A stretch of DNA of 64,000 nucleotides from PALSA-350 sp963834445 (GTDB taxonomy: Bacteria > Acidobacteriota > Terriglobia > Terriglobales > Acidobacteriaceae). A program made the position numbers and the translations under genes. Positions 1-8,614 of the stretch are shown piece after piece. Location: contig CAWIBU010000003.1 of NCBI GenBank assembly GCA_963834445.1, forward strand, positions 186,001-250,000, in the 5' to 3' direction. Every line of letters starts with the position of its first letter. The first letter of the stretch is position 1. The notes beneath the pieces were generated by a model that ran no database searches, was not told the DNA's origin, and worked only from the letters and a program-made list of their open reading frames with translations.

Positions 1-906
1 CATCACGTACTTTGGCGTGCGCGACTCCAACAGGCGCTCGAATTGCATCTTGCCGGCCATGCGCTCGCCCACAATGAGCGGCAAAGAGGTAGCCGTGGCG
101 AGCTGATGGTATTGGTCGAAGTTGCCGGGCATGAGCATGTCTTCGAGCCACATGGGCTGGTAGGGCTCGAGCGCATGGGCAATGCGGATGGCAGAGGTGA
201 GATTCCACTGCGCGTGAAATTCGATGGCGATCTCAATCTCATCGCCGAAGGTATCGCGTAGTTTTTTGACCGGGACCAACGCCTCGTCGATATCGCGCCA
301 GGTAATGTACTCATTCTTGTTGCGCAAAGCGGCGCCGTCAAAAGGCCATATCTTGATTGCCCTGATGCCGCGGGTATCGATCAGCTCACGCATGATCTTC
401 TCCGGCTCGCGGTTGAAATCGTACTTGTAGGGAAAGCAGGTGTTATACAGGCGGACCTGAGGGTTGGCTTTGCCACCGATCAGGCGATAGACGGGCGCGT
501 TGAGCGATTTTCCCAACAAGTCCCACAAGGCCAGATCGAGCGCGCTCAAGACGCGCATCTCGGTACCGCCGGCGACCTGAAAGTCGAAAGTGCGGTAGAG
601 GTCGGCCCAGATGCGTTCGATATCGCGGGGGTCACGGCCGATGAGCGATGGGGCCACGTTGTGCACCATCGCCGCCTCCACCGGGTTGCGCGGATAGGTT
701 TCGCCGATGCCCGAAATGCCGGCGTCGGTATCGATTTTGAGCCAGGTCCAATGCGGCCAGAACGGGGCGTCGTCACGGGATTTCCAGTACACCGTTTCCA
801 CGCGTGTGATCTTCATGGGTGTGATCGCGGCGGCGTGCGCGGAATAGGCCGCGGCCAGAGGCGTGGCCAGCATGCCGGCGAGAAAGTCTCTCCGGTTCAG
901 ACGCAT
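1..906 (-). CDS. Mandelate racemase/muconate lactonizing (enolase superfamily) enzyme, 3' end cut off by window
   Basis: The first 302 residues are visible; the C-terminus runs off the left edge. The start ATG (906-904) opens with a Tat-type signal (NRRDFLAG, then an Ala-rich stretch to about residue 27), so the enzyme is probably exported folded. An enolase-type N-terminal capping domain is followed by the TIM barrel. IKIWPFDG fits strand 2. Acidic ligands that would bind Mg2+ are seen in AIEFHAQW, WLEDML and VGERM, as in sugar-acid dehydratases and racemases. The gene starts 22 bp after the prpD stop on the same strand, so it looks like the last gene of the prp operon, although enolase-superfamily enzymes are not part of the methylcitrate cycle. 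The substrate cannot be read from the sequence. Family assignment is firm. Confidence 0.85.
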   Translation of the reverse strand, partial: MRLNRRDFLAGMLATPLAAAYSAHAAAITPMKITRVETVYWKSRDDAPFWPHWTWLKIDTDAGISGIGETYPRNPVEAAMVHNVAPSLIGRDPRDIERIWADLYRTFDFQVAGGTEMRVLSALDLALWDLLGKSLNAPVYRLIGGKANPQVRLYNTCFPYKYDFNREPEKIMRELIDTRGIRAIKIWPFDGAALRNKNEYITWRDIDEALVPVKKLRDTFGDEIEIAIEFHAQWNLTSAIRIAHALEPYQPMWLEDMLMPGNFDQYHQLATATSLPLIVGERMAGKMQFERLLESRTPKYVM

Positions 907-928
907 GGGGACTCGCTGGCGTGACCAC

Positions 929-2377
929 TCAGAGGGCATAAAGATCCACGTATTGCTGCACGGGCATGGTTTCGAGTGTCTGCTGGTCTAGCGATGCTTT
1001 GAGGATCGCCTGCTGGCGCTGGGGCGCGAAACGCCGGGCCAGGTTGATGCGGAATTTTTCCTCGAGCAGCGGAATGCCCTCAGTTCTGCGGCGGCGGTGG
1101 CCGAGCGGATACTCGACGGTCTCGGTATATTGGCTGCCGTCGCTTAAGGTAACCGTGAGTGAATTGGCGATCGAGCGTTTCTCTGGATCGTGATAGTCGG
1201 CGGTGAAGGCGGGGTCTTCGCTGCACTGCATTTTTTCGCGCAGAGCGTCGATGCGCGGATCGGCGGCGAAGGAGTCCTCGTAGTCAGACGCAGTCAGGTG
1301 GCCGAAGAGCAGCGGAACGGCCACCATGTATTGCACGCAGTGGTCGCGATCGGCAGGGTTGTTGAGCGGGCCGCGCTTATCGATGATGCGCAGACAGGCC
1401 TCGTGGGTGCGCAGATGGATGGACTGGATTGCGTCCGCGGATTTGCCTGCGGCGAGGAGCCTGACCCGCAGGGCCATGGCGGCCTCGACCGCGGTCTGCG
1501 CATGAAACTCGGCGGGGTAGCTGATCTTGAAGAGAACGTTCTCCATTACGTAGGAACCGTAAGGCCGCTGGAAACCAAAAGGCCGGCCCTGAAACAGCAC
1601 ATCGTAAAATCCCCAGGTCTTCGCGGTCAGCACGGAGGGATAGCCCATCTCGCCGGCCTTGACCATGAGCGCCAGGCGAACCGCGCGGCTGGTTGCATCG
1701 CCCGCGGCCCAGCTTTTGCGGGAGCCGGTATTGGGCGCGTGGCGGTAGGTGCGCAGGCTCTGGCCATCGACCCAGGCGAGGGAGAGGGCATCAAGGATCT
1801 GTGCGCGCGTGAGCCCCAGCATGTGGGCGACCACCGCAGTCGATGCCACCTTGACCAGAACGACGTGGTCGAGGCCTACCTTATTGAATGAGTTCTCGAG
1901 CGCGAGGCAGCCCTGGATCTCATGCGCTTTGATCATCGCGGTCAGCACCGCGCGCATGGTGAGCGGGGGGGAACCTTCGGCAACCGCAGTGCGCGAAAGC
2001 CAGTCGGCCACGGCGAGAATGCCGCCCAGATTGTCGGAGGGATGGCCCCACTCCGCAGCCAGCCAGGTGTCGTTGAAATCAAGCCAACGAATCATCGTGC
2101 CGAGGTTGAAGGCGGCCTGCACCGGGTCCAGCTGAAACGCGGTGCCCGGGACTTTGGCGCCATTGGGAACGATGGTGCCGGCCACGATGGGGCCGAGCAG
2201 TTTGGTGCAGGCAGGATACTCGAGCGCCTCAAGGCCGCAGCCAAGGGTATCGATGAGGCAATTGCGTGCGGTGCTGTAAGCCAGCTCGCCGGTGATGGAG
2301 TAGTCGCAAACGTAATCGGCAATATCGACCAGAACCTGGTCGTACGGGGGCCGCTCCCCACTCAGATGGGTGGACAT
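929..2377 (-). CDS. prpD: 2-methylcitrate dehydratase, MmgE/PrpD family
   Basis: PrpD dehydrates 2-methylcitrate to 2-methyl-cis-aconitate in the cytoplasmic methylcitrate cycle that oxidises propionyl-CoA. The 482-residue product has the usual family length. The all-helical N-terminal domain carries the conserved RWLDFNDTW block (97-105) and GHPSDN (111-116); a smaller alpha/beta domain occupies the C-terminal third. The start ATG abuts the prpC stop codon, so translation is probably coupled. No acnD or prpF is adjacent, so the hydration step to methylisocitrate presumably relies on a general aconitase elsewhere. MmgE-type paralogues acting on other substrates exist, but the prpB and prpC neighbours settle the role. 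Confidence 0.93.
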   Translation of the reverse strand: MSTHLSGERPPYDQVLVDIADYVCDYSITGELAYSTARNCLIDTLGCGLEALEYPACTKLLGPIVAGTIVPNGAKVPGTAFQLDPVQAAFNLGTMIRWLDFNDTWLAAEWGHPSDNLGGILAVADWLSRTAVAEGSPPLTMRAVLTAMIKAHEIQGCLALENSFNKVGLDHVVLVKVASTAVVAHMLGLTRAQILDALSLAWVDGQSLRTYRHAPNTGSRKSWAAGDATSRAVRLALMVKAGEMGYPSVLTAKTWGFYDVLFQGRPFGFQRPYGSYVMENVLFKISYPAEFHAQTAVEAAMALRVRLLAAGKSADAIQSIHLRTHEACLRIIDKRGPLNNPADRDHCVQYMVAVPLLFGHLTASDYEDSFAADPRIDALREKMQCSEDPAFTADYHDPEKRSIANSLTVTLSDGSQYTETVEYPLGHRRRRTEGIPLLEEKFRINLARRFAPQRQQAILKASLDQQTLETMPVQQYVDLYAL

Positions 2378-3541
2378 TCAGGCTCGTTTCGCAAGCGGGA
2401 CAAAGGCAAGATCATCTGGCCCGGTGTAGTTAGCAGCAGGCCGGATGATTTTGCCATCGGCCCGCTGCTCGAGGATATGGGCGCTCCATCCGGAGGTGCG
2501 GGCGAGCACGAAGAGCGGCGTAAACATCGCGGTGGGGATGCCCATCAGGTGATACGAGACGGCGCTAAACCAATCCAGATTGGGGAACATGCGCTTGGCC
2601 TCCCACATGACGGCCTCAAGCCGTTCTGCGATGCGATACATGGCGAAGTCGCCGGAAGCTTCGGCCAACTCGTGGGCGACCTGCTTGATGATGGCGTTGC
2701 GCGGGTCGCTGACGGTATAAACGGGGTGACCGAAACCGATGACGACCTCTTTCTTCTCCAGGCGGCCGCGGATGTCGCGCTCGGCTTCGTCGGGCGAGTG
2801 GTAGCGCTGCTGAATTTCCAGCGCTACTTCGTTCGCTCCGCCGTGCTTAGGCCCGCGCAGCGCGCCGATCGCGCCGGTGATGCAGGAGTGAATATCGGAG
2901 CCGGTACCGGCGATCACGCGGGCGGTAAAGGTGGAAGCATTAAACTCATGCTCGGCATAAAGGACGAGCGACACCTGCATGGCGCGAATCCATTGCTTGC
3001 TGGGCGCTTCCCCATGCAGCAGTGCGAGAAAGTGCCCCGCGAGGGTGTCTTCGCCTGAATCCAGGTCAATGCTTTTTCCATTGCGACTGTAATGGTGCCA
3101 ATAAAGCAGCATGGAGCCCACGGTGGCGAGCAAGATATCCGCACACTCGATGGCGCCGGCCGGGTTATGGTCATCCTTCTCCGGCAGGGTGCAGCCCAGG
3201 GCGGAGACACCGGTGCGCAGCACGTCCATGGGATGGGTGGCGGCGGGCAGCTGCTCGAGCACGGTGAAAACATTGGCGGGCAGGCCGCGCAGGCGGGTCA
3301 GCTTCTGCTTGTAGGCAGCGAGCTCAGTGGCATTGGGCAGCTTGCCGCGAAGCAGCAGGTAGGCTACTTCTTCAAACTCGCAGTGCGCGGCCAGGTCGGC
3401 GATATCGTAACCGCGATAGTGCAGGTCATTGCCGGTGCGGCCTACGGTGCACAGGGCGGTGTTACCGGCCGGTGTTCCAGAGAGGGCTACCGATTTTTTC
3501 GGTTTGAAGGGTGCTTGCTGCGGATCTATCGTGGTGGCCAT
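2378..3541 (-). CDS. prpC: 2-methylcitrate synthase / citrate synthase family
   Basis: Condenses propionyl-CoA (and probably acetyl-CoA) with oxaloacetate. The 387-residue protein is of the short type-II citrate synthase form typical of PrpC. Family catalytic residues are visible: His233 in GPKHGGANE, His272 in GFGHPVY and Asp322 in NLDWFS; AEHEFNAST surrounds His198. It lies between prpB and prpD on the same strand, 27 bp after the prpB stop, with its own stop touching the prpD start. From sequence alone PrpC and citrate synthase are hard to separate, so the methylcitrate call rests on the operon. Confidence 0.93.
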   Translation of the reverse strand: MATTIDPQQAPFKPKKSVALSGTPAGNTALCTVGRTGNDLHYRGYDIADLAAHCEFEEVAYLLLRGKLPNATELAAYKQKLTRLRGLPANVFTVLEQLPAATHPMDVLRTGVSALGCTLPEKDDHNPAGAIECADILLATVGSMLLYWHHYSRNGKSIDLDSGEDTLAGHFLALLHGEAPSKQWIRAMQVSLVLYAEHEFNASTFTARVIAGTGSDIHSCITGAIGALRGPKHGGANEVALEIQQRYHSPDEAERDIRGRLEKKEVVIGFGHPVYTVSDPRNAIIKQVAHELAEASGDFAMYRIAERLEAVMWEAKRMFPNLDWFSAVSYHLMGIPTAMFTPLFVLARTSGWSAHILEQRADGKIIRPAANYTGPDDLAFVPLAKRA

Positions 3542-3568
3542 TGGTCTGTGGTTTCCTGTGTTGTGGGG

Positions 3569-4462
3569 CTAGGTTTTCCTGGTCGCAAACAGGTCGTCCA
3601 GCTTTTGTTCATAGGCATAGTAGCCGAGAAACTCGTACAGCTCGGCGCGGGTTTGCATCAGGCTGAGCACGCTGCTTTGTGTGCCTTCGGTCCGGATGGC
3701 ATGGTACACCTTGAGGGCCGCCGCATTCATGGCGCGATAGGCGGCGCAGCAATATAGGACGATATCCACCCCAGCGGCGCCCAATTCCTGCGAGGTAAAG
3801 AGAGGGGTTTGGCCAAACTCCGTGATGTTGGCCAGGATGGGTACGCCCAGCCTTTTTTTGAAGCGCGGATACAAGGCGAGATCAGTAACCGCCTCGGCAA
3901 AGATCATGTCTGCGCCTGCGGCAACATAAGCGGCGCAACGATCGAGCGCGGCCTCGAGCCCCTCGCCCGCCAGGGCATCGGTGCGCGCCATGATCACAAA
4001 GGCCGGATCGGTGCGAGCATCGACCGCGGCTTTGATGCGATCGACCATTTCGGCGGGGGGCACCACTTCCTTACCGGGGCGGTGGCCACACCGTTTGGTG
4101 CCCACCTGGTCTTCGATGTGCACGGCGGCAACCCCGGCCCGCTGCATGGTGCGGATGGTGCGCGCGATGTTGAAGGCCCCACCCCACCCGGTGTCGATGT
4201 CGACCAGCAACGGCAGGCTGGTGACGTCGGTAATGCGGCGCACATCGACCAACACATCTTCCATACTGCTGATACCGAGATCGGGCATGCCCAGCGAGTT
4301 GGCGGCTACCCCGCCACCGGAAAGGTAAAGAGCACGAAAGCCGGTCGCCTGGGCCATACGCGCCGTGTAGGCGTTAATGGCGCCAATCACCTGCAGTGGA
4401 TGCTCCTGCTCGACCGCGGACCGGAACCGCTCTCCGGGGGAGCCTTGCCCTTCTGTAGCCAC
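3569..4462 (-). CDS. prpB: Methylisocitrate lyase
   Basis: Cleaves 2-methylisocitrate into pyruvate and succinate, the last step of the methylcitrate cycle. The 297-residue protein is an isocitrate lyase/PEP mutase TIM barrel. DIDTGWGG (88-95) supplies the Mg2+-binding aspartates, and KRCGH (123-127) carries the catalytic cysteine (Cys125) of the PrpB signature. It is the first gene of the leftward operon and is divergent from scoA, with only about 86 bp between the two start codons, so both promoters must lie in that short gap. No PrpR-type regulator gene is next to it. Confidence 0.94.
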   Translation of the reverse strand: MATEGQGSPGERFRSAVEQEHPLQVIGAINAYTARMAQATGFRALYLSGGGVAANSLGMPDLGISSMEDVLVDVRRITDVTSLPLLVDIDTGWGGAFNIARTIRTMQRAGVAAVHIEDQVGTKRCGHRPGKEVVPPAEMVDRIKAAVDARTDPAFVIMARTDALAGEGLEAALDRCAAYVAAGADMIFAEAVTDLALYPRFKKRLGVPILANITEFGQTPLFTSQELGAAGVDIVLYCCAAYRAMNAAALKVYHAIRTEGTQSSVLSLMQTRAELYEFLGYYAYEQKLDDLFATRKT

Positions 4463-4548
4463 GGTGTGCCCTCTTGTGAAGCAGACTAAATCCTAAATGG
4501 TTGGCCGCGCATTTTTCGAATGGAACGGGTAGACTCGTCTGCGCAGCC

Positions 4549-5259
4549 ATGAACAAAGTATTCGCCACCGCTGACGAGGCCGTAGCCGACATTCCCCCGG
4601 GCGCCACCCTGATGCTGGGCGGATTCGGCCTGTGCGGCATTCCTGAGAACGCCATTGCCGCGCTGGTGCGCCGCCGCATCACCGGCCTGCACACCATCTC
4701 AAACAATATGGGCGTGGATGGTTTTGGCCTGGGTCTGTTGCTGGAAGCGGGCATGATCGCGTCGCACACGGGCAGCTACGTGGGCGAAAACATGCTGCTG
4801 GAGAAGCAGGTGATCGCCGGCACGCTGAAGGTATCGCTGGTTCCGCAGGGAACGCTGGCGGAGCGGATCCGCGCAGGCGGCGCGGGGATTCCCGCTTTCT
4901 ACACACCCACCGGGGTGGGCACGCTGGTCGCCGAGGGCAAGGAACAACGCACGTTCGATGGCCGGCCTTATCTTCTGGAGATGGCGCTCAAAGCGGATTT
5001 CGCCATTGTGAAGGCGTGGAAGGGCGACCGCCAGGGCAACCTGATCTATCGCCGGACCGCCCGCAATTTCAACCCCATGATGGCGACCGCGGGGCGGATT
5101 ACGATCGCTGAAGTCGAGCAGCTGGTCGAGCCCGGGGAACTGGATCACGACGCGATTGTGACCCCGGGCATTTACGTGCAACGGATTTTCGCCTGCACAA
5201 CGAGTGAGAAGCGCATCGAGCGGCGGACGGTCAGGAAGGCAGCCCATGCAGGAAGTTGA
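4549..5259 (+). CDS. scoA: 3-oxoacid CoA-transferase subunit A
   Basis: Alpha subunit of a succinyl-CoA:3-ketoacid (or acetate/acetoacetate) CoA-transferase, which moves CoA between acyl-CoA and a keto acid. The 236-residue product starts at the ATG at 4549; a longer TTG start at 4501 would add 16 unlikely residues. The glycine-rich GGFGLCGIPE block (about residues 24-33) is the family signature. The gene overlaps scoB by 14 bp. Sharing a divergent promoter region with prpB suggests joint control of acyl-CoA and keto-acid metabolism, but that is an inference. The exact acyl substrate is unknown. Confidence 0.92.
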   Translation: MNKVFATADEAVADIPPGATLMLGGFGLCGIPENAIAALVRRRITGLHTISNNMGVDGFGLGLLLEAGMIASHTGSYVGENMLLEKQVIAGTLKVSLVPQGTLAERIRAGGAGIPAFYTPTGVGTLVAEGKEQRTFDGRPYLLEMALKADFAIVKAWKGDRQGNLIYRRTARNFNPMMATAGRITIAEVEQLVEPGELDHDAIVTPGIYVQRIFACTTSEKRIERRTVRKAAHAGS

Positions 5260-5905
5260 AAAGCGCAACCGCATCGTGCAGCGGGTGGCCAGGGAGCTGA
5301 AGGACGGGTATTACGTGAACCTCGGTATCGGCATGCCGACGCTGGTCGCAAACCATGTTCCAGCCGGCGTGGAGGTGGTGTTGCAGTCGGAAAATGGCAT
5401 GCTGGGGATCGGCCCCTATCCCCTGGAAGAAGAAGTGGATCCTGACCTGATTAACGCGGGCAAGGAAACCGTGTCGGTGCTGCCGGGGACGTCTTTCTTT
5501 TCGAGCGCGGATGCCTTCGCGATGATTCGCGGAGGCCACATCGACCTGAGCATTCTTGGCGCGATGGAAGTGGACGCCAAGGGCAGCCTGGCGAATTGGA
5601 TCATTCCCGGCAAGATGGTCAAGGGCATGGGCGGGGCGATGGATCTGGTGGCCAGCGCGCAGCGGGTGATTGTCGCCATGGAACACACCACGCGCGATGG
5701 GCGGGCAAAGATCCTCAACGCGTGCAGGCTGCCGTTGACCGGGGTTGGAGTGGTCGATGTGATCGCCACCGAGCTCGCTTGGATCGTGGTTACGCCGGAA
5801 GGCCTGGTGTTGGAAGAGATTGCTCCCGGCGTGTCCGTTCGCGATGTGCAGGCGTTGACCGAGGCCCCGCTGGCGATTAGCCCGACACTGCAGCTGATGA
5901 GCTGA
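5246..5905 (+). CDS. scoB: 3-oxoacid CoA-transferase subunit B
   Basis: Beta subunit, 219 residues, carrying the catalytic glutamate that forms the enzyme-CoA thioester: Glu49 in SENGMLGIGP. NLGIGMPTLVAN (about 25-36) is the conserved N-terminal block. The ATG at 5246 lies inside the end of scoA (14 bp overlap), which is normal for this translationally coupled pair. It ends 2 bp before the stop of the convergent SDR gene. With the alpha subunit it forms a complete cytoplasmic transferase. Confidence 0.93.
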   Translation: MQEVEKRNRIVQRVARELKDGYYVNLGIGMPTLVANHVPAGVEVVLQSENGMLGIGPYPLEEEVDPDLINAGKETVSVLPGTSFFSSADAFAMIRGGHIDLSILGAMEVDAKGSLANWIIPGKMVKGMGGAMDLVASAQRVIVAMEHTTRDGRAKILNACRLPLTGVGVVDVIATELAWIVVTPEGLVLEEIAPGVSVRDVQALTEAPLAISPTLQLMS

Positions 5906-5907
5906 AG

Positions 5908-6660
5908 TTACTCGACGGTGTTACCGCCGTTGACCGAGATTTTCTGGCCGGTAATGAAGTTGCCCGCGTCGCTGGCGAGAAAGGCTACGGTAGTCGCTAT
6001 GTCTTCCGCCTTGCCCATGCGCTTCATGGGCACTTTCTCGATATAGGCATCCATCTCGGCCTGGGTGGAATGCAGGTGGCGCTCGGTGGGGATCCAACCG
6101 GGCGCGACCAGGTTCACGGTGATGCCGGTTGTGCCCAGTTCCTTGGCCCACGAGCGTGTTTGCCCCAACTGGGCGGCTTTGGCGGCGACGTAGTGCGCGA
6201 ACATCGGGTTGCCGATTTCAAAGACTTCGCTGCCGATCTGGATGATCCTTCCGAAGCCGCGACTCTTCATGCCGGCAACTACCTGCTGCAGCACCAGCAA
6301 GGGCGACTTGACGAAGAACTCGAGTTGATCGAGGTATCGTTCCCAGGTCTGCTCTTCGATGGTCAGAAAAGGCTGCGGGCCGGTGGCGTTGATCACGACG
6401 ATGTCGATGTGTTGATAGAGGTCGTTGATGGCGCGGGTCATTTCCGCTACGTCCGCCTCGAGGCGCACGTCGGCATAAAAGGGGGCGGCTTCCCCGCCCT
6501 GTTGTTTGATCTGCGCGCAGAGTTGCTCGGCGCGATCGCGCTTGGCAAAGTAATTGACGGCGACCTTCGCGCCCCGCGCGCCCAACTCCAGAGCAATGGC
6601 CGCGCCCAGACCGCGCGACGCTCCGGTGACCAGGGCGGTTTTGCCTTTTAAGGTTTCCAT
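5908..6660 (-). CDS. Short-chain dehydrogenase/reductase (FabG-like)
   Basis: A 250-residue classical SDR. The NAD(P)-binding motif TGASRGLG is at 12-19, the structural NATG at 91-94 is a variant of NNAG, and the catalytic triad is Ser144, Tyr157 and Lys161 (YVAAK). The C-terminal GQKISVNGG is like that of FabG 3-oxoacyl reductases. It converges on scoB with 2 bp between stops, so it belongs to a separate transcript. The substrate is unknown; a 3-ketoacyl or sugar alcohol reductase are both possible. Confidence 0.88.
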   Translation of the reverse strand: METLKGKTALVTGASRGLGAAIALELGARGAKVAVNYFAKRDRAEQLCAQIKQQGGEAAPFYADVRLEADVAEMTRAINDLYQHIDIVVINATGPQPFLTIEEQTWERYLDQLEFFVKSPLLVLQQVVAGMKSRGFGRIIQIGSEVFEIGNPMFAHYVAAKAAQLGQTRSWAKELGTTGITVNLVAPGWIPTERHLHSTQAEMDAYIEKVPMKRMGKAEDIATTVAFLASDAGNFITGQKISVNGGNTVE

Positions 6661-6807
6661 AGCAGCCTCAATACCAAACCAGAACCGTAAGTGACGACGG
6701 GGATTCTGTCAAATTGATCGCGCGATGAATTATTAAGCCTGTGCTTGCGTCGTAGGAGGAGTCGTTTTCGAGTGAATCGGGCCCAGACTGCGTTCCTGTG
6801 CGTTTTC

Positions 6808-6896
6808 AGCCGTCCCTTCGGGACGGCTCTCTTTTGTCCTGGTTTACCCAGGATTTCATCCTGGGCTATTTTCAGCCCGTCCCTACGGGACTATAG
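6808..6896. repeat. Palindromic intergenic repeat, family A (copy 1)
   Basis: Three short inverted repeats follow one another. The first is at 6808-6828 (GCCGTCCC, short loop, GGGACGGC). The second is at 6846-6867 (CCCAGGAT, loop, ATCCTGGG). The third, at 6873-6896, is half of another such unit (CGTCCCTACGGGACTAT). The order and the linking text CTGGGCTATTTTCAG match the element at 29.8 kb, so this is a dispersed repeat and not only a local terminator. The rest of the 6661-6937 gap shows nothing else recognisable. Confidence 0.75.
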
Positions 6897-6937
6897 CCAG
6901 CCTCGGATACACTGGCTTTCATTCGGGGGTTGCAGAT

Positions 6938-8614
6938 TTGAGTTATCTGCGATGTATCGCTGTATTGGGTTTGCTGTTTGCCTCTAGCGTGCTGGTGCGC
7001 GCCGACAGTCTTGCGGATCTTTCCGGGAGTTTTTGGCAGTGGAGGGCGGTGGAACAGCCGTTCAGCGATGATGACATCCCTCGCATTGAGCGGCCTGTGG
7101 GACTGGTCGTCGATTGGTCGCCGGCAACCGTCACGCAACGGCTGCGGGAACTTGACGGATTTGAGCGGCGCTGGAAAGGCATCGCACCCGCCGAGGGCAC
7201 GCCGGTGCAGGAACAGGTGGACTACCGGCTGCTGGGCTCAGCCATTGCCCGGGTTCGCTGGGAACTGTCGCTAGAGCAAAGCTGGAAGCGTAATCCCCAA
7301 TTTTATGTCGACCAGACGCTTGGCTCAGTCTACGCTCTGCTATTGCAACCGCCACCGTTCTCTGCATCGCGGCAACAAGAGATCGTGGCCCGCATGCAGC
7401 AGATTCCTGCCACGCTGCACGCCGCCCAGGATAATCTGACCGACCTGCGGCAACCGTTTGCGAAAATTGCCATTGACTCACTGGATCAGGTCGCCGAACG
7501 CACCCAACGCACAGAAGCGGCATTGGCCCCGCTGCTCTCCGCGAGCACCAATCGGGAGTTGGGACAGGTAACCCCCGCGGCGGTGCGTGCGCTTACGCAG
7601 TATCGCGCATGGCTGGTAAACCAATTGCCCAGCGCGCGCAAAGAGACCGCCGTAGGCCGCGACAACTACGTCTTCTTCCTGCGCAACGTTGCGCTGATGC
7701 CCTACACGCCGGAAGAGCTACTGGCGATGAGCCAACAGGAGTGGAGCCGCGCGGTCGCCTTTGAAGCCTACCAGCAGACGCGCCTGGACGGCACTGCTGC
7801 CGCCCCGATCTTTCCTACCGCAGCCGCACAGATTGAGGCAGAGAAGGCCGATGAAGAAAAGGTGCGCACCTTTCTCGTCGAACAGCATATTCTCAGCGTG
7901 CCCGCGTGGCTGAAGCACTATCACAACCTGCTGCTGCCGCCCTACCTGGAACCTTTCCAGGATCTGGGCGAAACCGACGATCTGACGGGACCATCGCGCC
8001 TCGATGAAGATGGAACCAGTTATATTCGCGTGCCCAGCCCCAGCCTCGGTTTCTTCAATCTCTCGACTGCGCACGATCCCCGGCCGATCCTGGTGCATGA
8101 AGGCATCCCGGGACACTACTTCCAGCTCTGCCTCGGCTGGCACAACGCGGACCCCATGCGGCGGCACTACTACGACTCCGGCGCCAATGAAGGGTTGGGC
8201 TTCTACGCGGAAGAGATGATGTTGCAGGCCGGCTTCTTCGACGACAATCCGCATACGCGCGAGACTATTTACAGCTTCATGCGTTTGCGGGCGCTGCGGG
8301 TCGAGGTGGATGTGAAACTGGCGCTCGGCGAGTTCACGCTCGAGCAGGGCGCGGCTTATCTGGAACACACGGTTCCCATGGATCGCGGCACTGCGCTTGA
8401 CGAGGCAGCCATGTTCGCCAGCACCCCGGGGCAAGGCATTTCGTACCAGATCGGCAAGTTGCAGATCACGCGGATGCTGGCCGATGCCCGGCGCATGCAG
8501 GGCAAAGGATTTTCCATGCTGCAGTTCAACAATTTTGTCTGGAACAATGGCAACGTACCCATCGCTCTGCAACGTTGGGAGCTCTTGCACGATACAAGCG
8601 AAGTACCTAAGTAA
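6938..8614 (+). CDS. Secreted DUF885 family protein (putative metal-dependent hydrolase)
   Basis: A 558-residue protein with a signal peptide (about residues 1-22, ending near VRADS). The best start is TTG at 6938, since no in-frame ATG lies near the signal sequence and a GGGGG tract precedes it by about 8 nt. The DUF885 signature HEGIPGHYFQL begins at His387; the HExxxGH arrangement suggests a zinc site, and family members are often annotated as peptidase-like. The mature protein would act in the periplasm or outside the cell. Neighbours give no clue to substrate. Confidence 0.85.
   Translation: MSYLRCIAVLGLLFASSVLVRADSLADLSGSFWQWRAVEQPFSDDDIPRIERPVGLVVDWSPATVTQRLRELDGFERRWKGIAPAEGTPVQEQVDYRLLGSAIARVRWELSLEQSWKRNPQFYVDQTLGSVYALLLQPPPFSASRQQEIVARMQQIPATLHAAQDNLTDLRQPFAKIAIDSLDQVAERTQRTEAALAPLLSASTNRELGQVTPAAVRALTQYRAWLVNQLPSARKETAVGRDNYVFFLRNVALMPYTPEELLAMSQQEWSRAVAFEAYQQTRLDGTAAAPIFPTAAAQIEAEKADEEKVRTFLVEQHILSVPAWLKHYHNLLLPPYLEPFQDLGETDDLTGPSRLDEDGTSYIRVPSPSLGFFNLSTAHDPRPILVHEGIPGHYFQLCLGWHNADPMRRHYYDSGANEGLGFYAEEMMLQAGFFDDNPHTRETIYSFMRLRALRVEVDVKLALGEFTLEQGAAYLEHTVPMDRGTALDEAAMFASTPGQGISYQIGKLQITRMLADARRMQGKGFSMLQFNNFVWNNGNVPIALQRWELLHDTSEVPK

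Noticed and set aside
1922..3058. A long plus-strand open frame across prpD and prpC
   Set aside because: It lies opposite two clear prp genes, has no family resemblance, and is the usual mirror frame of GC-rich coding sequence.
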